A stretch of 29,807 nt of DNA. It comes from JBBSEZ01 sp038239195 (GTDB lineage Bacteria > Planctomycetota > Planctomycetia > Gemmatales > Gemmataceae). Positions 1 through 7,984 of the stretch are shown piece after piece; position 1 is the first letter of the stretch; the number at the start of each line of letters is the position of its first letter. The notes beneath the pieces are model-generated. The model had not been told where the DNA came from. It saw only the letters and a program-made list of their open reading frames with translations, and searched no databases. The DNA is taken from assembly GCA_038239195.1 (NCBI GenBank), contig JBBSEZ010000060.1:1-29807 (forward strand), read 5' to 3'. A program made the translations under genes and the position numbers.

Positions 1-162
1 AGTTCTCCCAGGATAACAACTTGAAGTCTGGTTGCGGCATTGATTTCGCCTTACCCGACTCGGTGAAGCAGCATTTGCCACAACCTCTGACTGGAACTCA
101 CGTTACGCGGGATGCCGAGGCATTCGCGGGAGGGATGAGCGAGAAGTGTCAGGGAAACGCCC

Positions 163-3100
163 TCAATCCCCCGCCCCAATTAGCACGAACGGCGCCCAGT
201 ACGCCGGCGACGACCAGCGGGCCTGCGACCGAACCTTCTGCCGGGCCTTCTGGAGGGCGTGGGCGTAGGACGGGCCTCCCGGGCGGCCAGGCGCGATTAC
301 CTCTTCGAAGAAGGTGCCCATCAGCTCGGCGGTCGAGCTGTCCTCCACGCACCAGTGGCTGGCCACCACGCGGCGCGCCCCGGCGGCCAGGAAGCCGTTG
401 GCCAGGCTCATGCCCGCCTCCAGCGGGCGCTGGGGCCCAACGTTGGTCGAGCAGGCGCTCAGGGCGGCCAGGTCGCAGTCGCCCAGAGGCAATCGGTAGA
501 TCTCGTGCAGCATCAGGAAGCCGTCGTTGTCCGGCGAGGCCTTCCCTGGCGCCGGCGGCGCGAGGGCCAGGGCGCCGAACAGGTTGCCGTGGCGCTCGTC
601 CACGAACCCGTGGGTCGCCAGGTGGAGGAAGCGCCGGCCGCGCATCGCTGCCGTCGCGGCCTTCTCGGTCGCCCGCGCGCCCTCCAGCGCCACCACCTTG
701 TCGGCGGGGAACAGCTTGGCGATGCGCCGCGATTCCGGGCCGGTGTGCGGCAACGCCGGACACGCCCCTCGCAGGGCCAGCAACGCCCCTCCCTGCACCG
801 GGCCGTCGATGCGCTCCGCCCCGCGCTTGCCCGGTGTCTTCGCCTCGGCGGCGCCATAGGCCACGTTGCCGACCGTCAACAAGGAGGGAGGCCCCACGAC
901 CGTTCGCGCCGACCTTCCTGCCAGCACGGCCAGCACGGCGGCAGAGGGAGAATAGACCAGCGGCGGGAGCTCGTCCAGGACGTAGCGAGGTTCCTTTCCG
1001 CCGCGCAACAACAGCGCCTCCAGCGGCAGCGCGTGCAGCGGGCCGTCGGGGACCACCAACACGTGGTCCAGCCGCAGGGCTCGCAATCGCGTTCGCACCG
1101 CTGGCGGCAGGAACGCGGCGGCGGGCACCTCGACGGCCAGCAGGGGCGCCTTTCCCGGCGCGGCGCGCGTCAGGCGCATGCCGCGCGTCGTCTGGAAATC
1201 GCCGTCGAGGACGTGCGCCAGGTAGCGCTGCACCAGGAGATGGGCCGCGTCGTGGTCGAGGGGAGCGGCCGGTCGCGGGGCGCCGGCCTTGGGGGGCGCT
1301 TGCCGCACGCGCATGCCGCGCAGCGCACTGCCCTTCCCGGCCCCCGGCGACTGGGCGAGCGCCTTCGTCAAGGCGTCGTCGATGCCCGCGGGCACCGTCA
1401 GCGGGAAGACCTCCAGGGGGCGGCGGTCGCTCACCAGGAAAAGGTAGCTGCGCTCGCGACCGATCCAGTACAGCAGCAGGGCGTTGTTGCCGCGCAGGGC
1501 CTCGCGCCGCAGCGTCGCCAGCGTCTGGCCCTGGTCGGCGGAGAGGCCCCGGTAGAACGCGCTCGCGTTGAGGACCTCGCGCCAGGTGCCCGCGTGCTCC
1601 TTCTGCGCCTGCGCCAGTTCCTTGGCCAGTGCCTGCGCAACCATGCCGTCGGCATCGCCCTCCGGGATCAGCCGCGCCCGCGCCTGGATGGCGGCCACGC
1701 GCCCGCCCAGCGCTGCTTCCCGGTCGCGCAACTCCTGGCCGCGCTTCCCCTCCAGCCCCTGGCGCGGATCGACCCCGGCGAGCTGGAGCTGGTCGAACAG
1801 CGACCGACTCCGGCCGCGCACGGCGATGCGCACGGCGTCGTCGAGGCGGCCGTCGCGCACGTGCCAGTCCACCAGCCGCTCGAAGCCCATCGCGAACTGG
1901 GCGAAGAACGCGGTCCGCTGGCGCGCGTCGCCGTACAGCCGCACGCGGGCGGTCTCCGCCACCTCGATCCCCTGCTCCAACGTCTGGCACGCTTCCTTGT
2001 GCCGCCCCATGCCGTCGAGCGACTCGGCCAGGCGCCAGAGGCTGATGAAGTGCGTGGCCGGCAGGGCGCGCCCGCTCTTCTGCTGGAGCGCGACGGCCCG
2101 GCAGTACAGCTTCTCGCCTTCGCTCTTGCGCCCCTGGGACTCGGCGACGAGCCCCAGGTAGTTGAGCGTGCGCGGCAGGAGAACGTCGTCCCGCTCCTCT
2201 TCCTGCAAGGCCCGCAGCGCCTTCCACAGCTTCTCCGCCGCGGCGGGCTGGCGCTCGTGTAGCAAGTGCAACGCCTGGCAATGGCGGGCCGTCACCACCA
2301 ACGGCCCTCCGGTTATCTTGTAGAGCTCGCACAGCCGCAGGATGCGCGCCGTCCGGGCGTTGGCGGCGGCGTAGTCGGCGCGGGCGGCGTGCAGGCTCGC
2401 CAGCGCAGCATCGAAGCCGGCGAAGCCCAGCGCGTCGGCCCCGGCCACGGTCGCGAAAAGGGCGCGGGCCTTCATGCCGGTGTCGAGCGCCGCGGCAAGG
2501 TCGCCCTGGGAGCGATACAGGATGGCGCTGTTGAGCAACAGGGCGCTGTGCTGCACGTTGGCGTCGGCGCCGATCTTCCCGGCCACCTCGATGCCCGCGC
2601 GGTAATGCTCGAAGGCCCTCGCGTACTCGCCCGTGAGGGCCGCCGCCGTGCCCAGCACGTTGTAGGTCTCGACCAGCACCACGTCCTCGGGGATCGCGTG
2701 CAGGCGGTACAGGGCCAGGGTCTTTTCCCCCAGCACCAGCGCCCGGGCCGGGTTGCCGAGCGCCTGTTCGGCGATCGCCAGCGCGTTGAGGACGCGGGGG
2801 TATTCGATCAGGTCCGGCGGGGACTGCTTTTCCAGTTCGGCGAGGGCGCCGCGCAGCGCGGGGCGGGCCTTCTTGTAGGCGGTGGTCAGCACCAGCAGGC
2901 TGCCCTCCTCTGCCCGCAGCCGCACGTGGGTCAGCGCGTCCGGCGTCCAGAACTGGCCCTGCTCGCGGGCCAACTCGACGGCGCGGTGATACAGTTGGGT
3001 GTGCTCGTACAGGCGCTCCAGCTTCCAGAAGGCCGCCGCCGACCGCGCCGACGTGGAGCGCGTGGCCCAGGCCTTCTCCACCACGGCGAGGTAGCTATCG

Positions 3101-4131
3101 ATGGCCTGACGGCGTGCCTTGCCTGCCTCGTCGGCCTTCCCGCGGCGGTCCAGCACCTCGGCGAGCTCCACCAGCACGTCGGCGCGTCGCAGGGGGTGGG
3201 CCTTGGCGATACGGGTCGCCAGGGGGAGGGCCTCGCGCAGCGCGGCCTCCGCCCTGGCGTGGTCCTTGCGCTCGCCGTGGCAGGCCGCCAGGGCGCGGTG
3301 CGTCTCGCACTTGCCCTCCAGGTCCTCGGCGGAATTCTGAAGCGGCAACAGGGCCTCGAGCTCGGCAATCGCTCGCACAGGCTCCTTGCGGGCCCGGTAG
3401 GAATCGGCGAGCTGGCGCAGACACAAGGCCTTCTCGGTCGGGGGCAGCGGGCGGGCCCTGTCGCCGAGGGCCCGCCGGGCGAGCCGCTCGACCTGGAGCC
3501 AGCAAGCCTCGGCGCGGGCCGGCGCTCGCGTTCTCTCGCCGATGCGGGCCAGGTGCCCCCAGGCCCGGAGTTGCTCGGAGATCGTCAATTCCGTCTCCCG
3601 CGCTGGCCTGCCTCTCCCCTTCGTGGCGCCCTTGCCCAGGGCCTCGTTCAGCCAGGAAGAGGCCCGGGCGCAGTGCCCGAGCGCCAGGTAGCTCTCGCCC
3701 AGCCGCAGCGCGACGCGCTGGGAGGCGGGGCGGTCATCGAGGTCGAGCAGCCAGCCCAGGTAGGGCAGGCCGACTTGCACGGCCCGGTCGTCGCGGCCGA
3801 GGCGGACGTACAGGGCGAGCAGCCGCTCGTTCGCCTTGCGGTAGAGCGCCCGGTGCGCGGGCGCCTTTGCGCCGGGGCGCGACGCGGCGAGCTGCTTGTA
3901 GAGCGGCTCGGCCTCGAGCAGGTCGCCGGCGGCGTAGAGGGCCTCGGCCTTTCGCAGGGCCTCGACGGGGGGGAGGGGCTCGGCGCGGGCCGGGCCGAGC
4001 AACACGAGCAGCGCAAGGCAGGCGCCAATGTAGCCCGCGGCCCCGGCGCGGGGCCCCGCCGCGGAGCGGCGGGCTACATTGCCCGAGGCGCTGTTCGCTC
4101 GCTCGGTGAGAAAGCTCCCAAAGCGGTTCAT
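163..4131 (-). CDS. Exported TPR-CHAT domain protein (caspase-like peptidase fold)
   Basis: A protein of 1322 residues. The ATG at 4131 overlaps the kinase stop as ATGA, with AAGGAGG just upstream, so it is probably translationally coupled to the kinase; the open frame upstream to 4314 is spurious. The N-terminus has a basic stretch, then a hydrophobic signal-peptide core (GACLALLVLLGPARA), so export is predicted. Residues from about 45 to 800 are Ala/Leu-rich helical repeats of TPR type (for example LEAEPLYKQ, HRALYRKAN, LARIGERT). The last ~330 residues are a CHAT domain, with the His in LATHG near residue 1174 and the Cys in LSACST near residue 1227 forming the caspase-like dyad. Family knowledge: TPR-CHAT proteins are peptidases or scaffolds in signalling and cell-death systems. 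Its substrate is unknown. It is the last gene of a three-gene unit with the kinase and Ig-repeat genes. A palindromic repeat lies inside the signal-peptide coding region. Confidence 0.88.
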   Translation of the reverse strand: MNRFGSFLTERANSASGNVARRSAAGPRAGAAGYIGACLALLVLLGPARAEPLPPVEALRKAEALYAAGDLLEAEPLYKQLAASRPGAKAPAHRALYRKANERLLALYVRLGRDDRAVQVGLPYLGWLLDLDDRPASQRVALRLGESYLALGHCARASSWLNEALGKGATKGRGRPARETELTISEQLRAWGHLARIGERTRAPARAEACWLQVERLARRALGDRARPLPPTEKALCLRQLADSYRARKEPVRAIAELEALLPLQNSAEDLEGKCETHRALAACHGERKDHARAEAALREALPLATRIAKAHPLRRADVLVELAEVLDRRGKADEAGKARRQAIDSYLAVVEKAWATRSTSARSAAAFWKLERLYEHTQLYHRAVELAREQGQFWTPDALTHVRLRAEEGSLLVLTTAYKKARPALRGALAELEKQSPPDLIEYPRVLNALAIAEQALGNPARALVLGEKTLALYRLHAIPEDVVLVETYNVLGTAAALTGEYARAFEHYRAGIEVAGKIGADANVQHSALLLNSAILYRSQGDLAAALDTGMKARALFATVAGADALGFAGFDAALASLHAARADYAAANARTARILRLCELYKITGGPLVVTARHCQALHLLHERQPAAAEKLWKALRALQEEERDDVLLPRTLNYLGLVAESQGRKSEGEKLYCRAVALQQKSGRALPATHFISLWRLAESLDGMGRHKEACQTLEQGIEVAETARVRLYGDARQRTAFFAQFAMGFERLVDWHVRDGRLDDAVRIAVRGRSRSLFDQLQLAGVDPRQGLEGKRGQELRDREAALGGRVAAIQARARLIPEGDADGMVAQALAKELAQAQKEHAGTWREVLNASAFYRGLSADQGQTLATLRREALRGNNALLLYWIGRERSYLFLVSDRRPLEVFPLTVPAGIDDALTKALAQSPGAGKGSALRGMRVRQAPPKAGAPRPAAPLDHDAAHLLVQRYLAHVLDGDFQTTRGMRLTRAAPGKAPLLAVEVPAAAFLPPAVRTRLRALRLDHVLVVPDGPLHALPLEALLLRGGKEPRYVLDELPPLVYSPSAAVLAVLAGRSARTVVGPPSLLTVGNVAYGAAEAKTPGKRGAERIDGPVQGGALLALRGACPALPHTGPESRRIAKLFPADKVVALEGARATEKAATAAMRGRRFLHLATHGFVDERHGNLFGALALAPPAPGKASPDNDGFLMLHEIYRLPLGDCDLAALSACSTNVGPQRPLEAGMSLANGFLAAGARRVVASHWCVEDSSTAELMGTFFEEVIAPGRPGGPSYAHALQKARQKVRSQARWSSPAYWAPFVLIGAGD
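4026..4081. repeat. REP-like palindrome inside a coding region
   Basis: The 13-base arms CAATGTAGCCCGC (4026-4038) and GCGGGCTACATTG (4069-4081) are perfectly complementary and flank a GC-rich centre with its own smaller inverted repeat. The element is in frame and encodes about residues 18-36 of the CHAT protein, ahead of the hydrophobic signal core. The form resembles dispersed palindromic repeats; copy number elsewhere cannot be seen here. Confidence 0.6.
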
Positions 4132-5864
4132 GGGCCCTCCTTGCTCCGGCGCGGCTGGACGACGTACAGCAGAGACTTCACCGACGTCCGCGCGCCTTCC
4201 GTCGACTTTCGGCGGACCGCCATGCCGCGCAGGGCGACCATCGCTTTGTCGCGTTCCGCGCCCTTGCGGAAGAGGACGAAGGGCCCCGCCTTCTCGCCGC
4301 TCACCGCGTCCCACTTTTGCGTCGAGGCGAAGACCCAGACAGCGTCGGCCCGGTTTGGCGCGGTGGCGGTGGCGTCGATCTTGTAGTGGCCGGGCACCAC
4401 GCGCGGCTGGCCGGCGCGCACCTCGTTGTCGGGCTCGTCCTCGTTGGGGAAGAGCTGGGTAATGGTGCCGTCCGCGTCGAACGTCCAGATGCCGACGTAC
4501 GCCGTGCGCTCCGCCGTGACGCGAAACGTAACCTTGTCGCCCTCCGCGTAGAGGCGCCGCCCCTCGGGCCCTTCCTTCGAGCGCGGCAACTCAACGGTCA
4601 GCCCAAAATCGTTTCGCGCCCCCTCGGGCAGGTCGGGCCCTCGGCCCAGCAGCGCGGCCTGGTCCTGCCCGGGGGCCGGGCCCGGCTCGGCCGGCCCGCT
4701 CGACGTCTCTGGCCGCTTGTCCCGGTTGGCCCAGTAGGCCCCGCCAACGCCGAGGGCCGCCAGCAGCACGCCCCCCGCGAGGAGGCCGGCGAGCAGGCGC
4801 CTTCGGGGGGCGACCGTCGGGCCCGGCGAGGGCAGTGGCAAGGTCGAGCCGCTCGGTTGGCCCCGGCTCGGCGCGCCGGCGGCGTTCGTTCCGGGCGCAT
4901 CGATCACGGTGTCCGCGCGGCGGGCCCAGTCGGCGAGGGCCTCGCCCAGGGCCTTTGCCGAGGGGTAGCGGTCGCCGGGAGACTTCGCCAGGCAACGCAG
5001 GCAGATGGCCTCCAGTTCGGCGGGGGCCAGGGAGTTGACCGCGCGCGGAGGCACGGGCGGCTCTTCGATCACCTGGCGCAGCACGGTCACGGTGAGCGGG
5101 CCGCTGAAGGGCGGGTTGCCGGTGAGCAGGAAGTAGAGGATGCCCCCGAGGGCGTAGACGTCCACGCCGGGGCTGATGGCCCGGGCGTCGCCGAGGGCCT
5201 GCTCGGGCGCCATGTACTGAGGCGTGCCCAGCAGCTGGCCCGGGCTGGTGAGGCCCCCCGCCTCGTGAAAGCGGCGGGCCAGGCCGAAGTCGGCGACGCG
5301 CGGGCGGCCGTCGCCGAGGAGGACGTTCTGCGGCTTCAGGTCGCGGTGGACGACGCCGCGAGCGTGGGCGTGGGCGACCGCATCGACGAGGGGGCGAAGC
5401 AACTCGACCGCCCAGTCGGCGGCGGGCAGGCCGTGCGCCTTGACGTGCTGGTGGAGGTTTTCCCCCTCGACGAGGGCCATGGTGAAGTAGGGGCGCCCCT
5501 CGATCCAACCGCTGTCGTAGACGGGGACGATGTTGGGGTGGTCCAGCCCGGCGGCGGCGCGCGCCTCCAGGGAGAAGCGCTCCAGGGTGCTGGAGTCGGG
5601 GTCGGCCAGGATCATCTTGAGGGCGACCAGCCGGTCCAGCTCGCGGTGACGCGCCTTGTAGACGATGCCCATGCCCCCGCGGGCGATCTCGGCCAGCAAC
5701 TCGTAGTTGCCGAACGCGCAGGGCAGCGCGCGGATGGGCGCGTGCGAGCCGAACTCCGGCGACAGGGCGCGGGCGGGGGTGGCGTCGGCCGGCATCAACG
5801 TGTCGCCGTCCCCGGCGTGCTCTTCCAGGGCGTTGTCGGTTCGGTCGTTCGGCCGTTCGTTCAT
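4128..5864 (-). CDS. Transmembrane Ser/Thr protein kinase with C-terminal DUF4384
   Basis: A 578-residue eukaryotic-type (PknB-like) kinase. The ATG at 5864 has an AAGGAGAGGAG leader. The kinase domain spans about residues 53-315: glycine loop IARGGMGIVYKA (60-71), catalytic Lys83, HRDLKPQN with Asp175, DFG at 192-194 and APE at 219-221, so it looks active. A Pro/Ser linker leads to one membrane helix at about 357-378. The exported C-terminal part (about 415-545) matches DUF4384, with features such as VGIWTFDADGTITQLFPNE and a following Pro-Gly turn. DUF4384 is often found on bacterial receptor-like kinases and probably senses something outside the membrane; the ligand is unknown. The gene begins 14 bases after the Ig-repeat gene ends and overlaps the CHAT gene by 4 bases, so the three are very likely one transcript. 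Confidence 0.92.
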   Translation of the reverse strand: MNERPNDRTDNALEEHAGDGDTLMPADATPARALSPEFGSHAPIRALPCAFGNYELLAEIARGGMGIVYKARHRELDRLVALKMILADPDSSTLERFSLEARAAAGLDHPNIVPVYDSGWIEGRPYFTMALVEGENLHQHVKAHGLPAADWAVELLRPLVDAVAHAHARGVVHRDLKPQNVLLGDGRPRVADFGLARRFHEAGGLTSPGQLLGTPQYMAPEQALGDARAISPGVDVYALGGILYFLLTGNPPFSGPLTVTVLRQVIEEPPVPPRAVNSLAPAELEAICLRCLAKSPGDRYPSAKALGEALADWARRADTVIDAPGTNAAGAPSRGQPSGSTLPLPSPGPTVAPRRRLLAGLLAGGVLLAALGVGGAYWANRDKRPETSSGPAEPGPAPGQDQAALLGRGPDLPEGARNDFGLTVELPRSKEGPEGRRLYAEGDKVTFRVTAERTAYVGIWTFDADGTITQLFPNEDEPDNEVRAGQPRVVPGHYKIDATATAPNRADAVWVFASTQKWDAVSGEKAGPFVLFRKGAERDKAMVALRGMAVRRKSTEGARTSVKSLLYVVQPRRSKEGP

Positions 5865-5878
5865 GGAGCTCCTCTCCT

Positions 5879-7735
5879 TCAGGTCGGGCAGGGCGAGGTG
5901 CTCTTCGTGCGTCCCACTCCGTCACCCTTTCCTACTCCCCGCGCCCGAAAGCGGCGATAGTAGCGGTTGCTCGCCACGAGGGCACTCAGCGCCGTCGCCG
6001 TCGCCCCAAACAGCCCCCATCCCCAGGCCATCGCGGCGCGCGGTGCGCGTTCCTCCTCTTCGGTGCGGCCTCCAGGCCCCGCCTCGTCGGCCGCTGCGGC
6101 TAGCGAGACGGTCGGCAGCGGGCGCCGGCCGGGCGCCGGTCGCGGGGCGGGCGGCCCGTGCGCGGCCGGGGCGGGAGCGACCGCGACCGTGGCACCGGCG
6201 CTTTGCTGGCGCTGGATCAATTGCTCGAAATGGAGGGCGTTGTCGTCGGCCTGACCGAGCGAGGAGGCGAGCAGCAAGTCGCGCGAGCCCGAATTCGGTT
6301 CGGGCTCTTCCGTGCCGGAAGACGCCCCGCTCCCGGCCGTCGGCGCGACGAACGGAAGCGGCGAGAGGCTCATCGTCGCCGCGGTCGCGCTCGCGAGCCC
6401 GGGCGGGGCGTATTCGCGGACGGCCGCAAATTCGGCCGGACCGCTCACGGCGAAGGCGATCGGGCCCTCGCCCCCTCCGTTGAGCGTCGAGGGCGAGGCG
6501 GTCGCCAAGGACAGCGCGTTGGGCGAGATAAGAGTGGGCGGCGCGGAAGCGGGGGCGCCGGGCTGAACGGCGCTCCCCGGTGGCAGAGCGGAAAGCGCTC
6601 GGATCACCGTGGCGTCGGGGACCGTGGGGACCGGGACCGGAGGGACCGGGACCGTGGAGACCGGGACCGGGGGGACCGGGACCGGGGCGTCAGGGACTGG
6701 GGCGTCGGGGACCGGGGGGACCGGGACCGAGGGCACGGGCGACACCTCAACCGTCGTCTGCGCGGAACTGGCGAGGAAGTGGCCGTCCCCTGCGTAGTTC
6801 GCGGCGAGGACGTGCGTGCCGAGGGACAACCCTGTCGTGACCAGGCTGGCCTTCCCCGCATTCAGGATGGCGGTGCCCAGGGTGGTCCCGGTCGTGAGAT
6901 CGACGAAGACGACGCTCCCACCTGGTGTCCCAGCGCCCGGCGAAACAACCGTAACGTTGGCGCTGAGGAGAACGGTCCCCCCCGCGAACGTCTGACTGGG
7001 GGTGGCGTCGAGCGCCGTGATGGTCGAGGCGGGGCCCACGGTCGCATCGGCGAGCCCGGCGCTGCCGGCAAAGTGGTTGTCCCCGAGGTAGGTTGCCTGG
7101 ATCGCGTGCGTGGCGACGTCGAGCGACGAGGTCGTCAGGGTCGCGTGGCCCTGGGCGTCGAGGGCAACCTGGCCGAGGTCGGAGCCCGTGGTGGCATCGA
7201 AAAAGTCGATGGTCCCGCTGGGGGCCGTCGCATTGGAAGAATTCGGCACGACCGCGGCCACGAATGCGACCGGCTGCCCGAAAACGCTCGTGGGTGGGGT
7301 GGCGAAGACCGTCGTGGTCGTGGCGACCGGGTCGATGATGACGGTCGCGGTGCCGCTGCTGGGGTCGAAAAAGGCGTCCCCGCTGTAGTTCGCCTGGATC
7401 AGGTGCGTTTGCGCGTCCAGCGACCCCGTCGATAACGTGGCCCCTCCCACGTCGGGGTCGAGGGGAACGCTGCCCAGGTCGGTGTTGGTGGTGACGTCGA
7501 AGAAGTCCACCGACCCTTCGGTGACCGTCTCGCCGCTCTGGGTGACCTGGGCGACGAGCGCGATGCTGGAACCGAAGTCGGCGCGAGGGGGGGAAGCAGT
7601 CAGCGACGTGCTGGTCGGGCTGAGGACGGTACGATCCTCAAGCGGCTCGAGAAAAGGCCGGAATTGGCCGACGCGCTGCCCGCGTGGGCTCGCCCAGCAC
7701 AACCGATTCCGTCTCCACCACGCCGATGCTGTCAT
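5879..7735 (-). CDS. Ig-like repeat surface protein with LEPLEDR N-terminal motif
   Basis: 618 residues from the ATG at 7735; an in-frame extension to 7876 reads as Arg-rich spurious sequence. Residues 26-39 contain FRPFLEPLEDRTVLS, the planctomycete N-terminal motif seen on many large secreted or surface proteins. Three Ig-like repeats follow at about 41-136, 137-233 and 234-330, each with a GSVDFFD/GTIDFFD-type strand, a T-G-LG segment and a closing Y-GD-F motif, typical of bacterial Ig-like group 3 folds. A Pro-Val-Asp low-complexity linker (about 331-375) is encoded by tandem DNA repeats. Near the C-terminus (about 570-590) is one hydrophobic segment followed by basic residues, fitting a cell-envelope anchor. 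The role is unknown; as first gene of the kinase/CHAT unit it may be a surface partner of the receptor kinase (inference). Confidence 0.8.
   Translation of the reverse strand: MTASAWWRRNRLCWASPRGQRVGQFRPFLEPLEDRTVLSPTSTSLTASPPRADFGSSIALVAQVTQSGETVTEGSVDFFDVTTNTDLGSVPLDPDVGGATLSTGSLDAQTHLIQANYSGDAFFDPSSGTATVIIDPVATTTTVFATPPTSVFGQPVAFVAAVVPNSSNATAPSGTIDFFDATTGSDLGQVALDAQGHATLTTSSLDVATHAIQATYLGDNHFAGSAGLADATVGPASTITALDATPSQTFAGGTVLLSANVTVVSPGAGTPGGSVVFVDLTTGTTLGTAILNAGKASLVTTGLSLGTHVLAANYAGDGHFLASSAQTTVEVSPVPSVPVPPVPDAPVPDAPVPVPPVPVSTVPVPPVPVPTVPDATVIRALSALPPGSAVQPGAPASAPPTLISPNALSLATASPSTLNGGGEGPIAFAVSGPAEFAAVREYAPPGLASATAATMSLSPLPFVAPTAGSGASSGTEEPEPNSGSRDLLLASSLGQADDNALHFEQLIQRQQSAGATVAVAPAPAAHGPPAPRPAPGRRPLPTVSLAAAADEAGPGGRTEEEERAPRAAMAWGWGLFGATATALSALVASNRYYRRFRARGVGKGDGVGRTKSTSPCPT
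6619..6731. repeat. GC-rich tandem repeat coding the Pro-Val linker
   Basis: Short units of the type GGGACCGGGACC(G/T) recur with small variations over about 110 bases. On the minus strand they encode a Pro-Val/Pro-Asp-Ala linker in the Ig-repeat protein. Such a repeat can change length by slippage. Confidence 0.7.
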
Positions 7736-7984
7736 GGCACCCACGCCTTCCGAAGGGCCTCGGGACGTTCGCGTCCGTCTCGTTGTCGGACGCGCACTCT
7801 CTTTGATGGATCGACGGATAGTGCCCTCCAGGTTCGCCGATTCGCGACGGAGAGGGCCCGATCGGGGATCGCGCACTTCCGGTCGGGAGGGAAGGTCGTG
7901 CCAGGAAGGCGGGACGAGGTGCGGAGCGGATTGTAATCTTCCGGCCGAAAGTCCGCAAGTTGGATGCGAGGGCCCGTTCGCGCC
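7736..7984. other. Intergenic region upstream of the Ig-kinase-CHAT unit
   Basis: About 250 bases between the glucosidase stop and the start of the three-gene unit. It should carry that unit's promoter, but no convincing -35/-10 pair was found. A GGAAGG sequence about 11 bases before the ATG at 7735 is a weak ribosome site. Confidence 0.4.

Noticed and set aside
2266..4386. Long open frame on the plus strand opposite the CHAT gene
   Set aside because: High GC creates long antisense frames. The minus frame has a ribosome site, signal peptide, TPR repeats and a CHAT dyad, whereas the plus frame has none of these.
6600..6735. Possible CRISPR-like repeat array
   Set aside because: The repeats are short, contiguous and lack spacers; they encode a Pro-Val linker.
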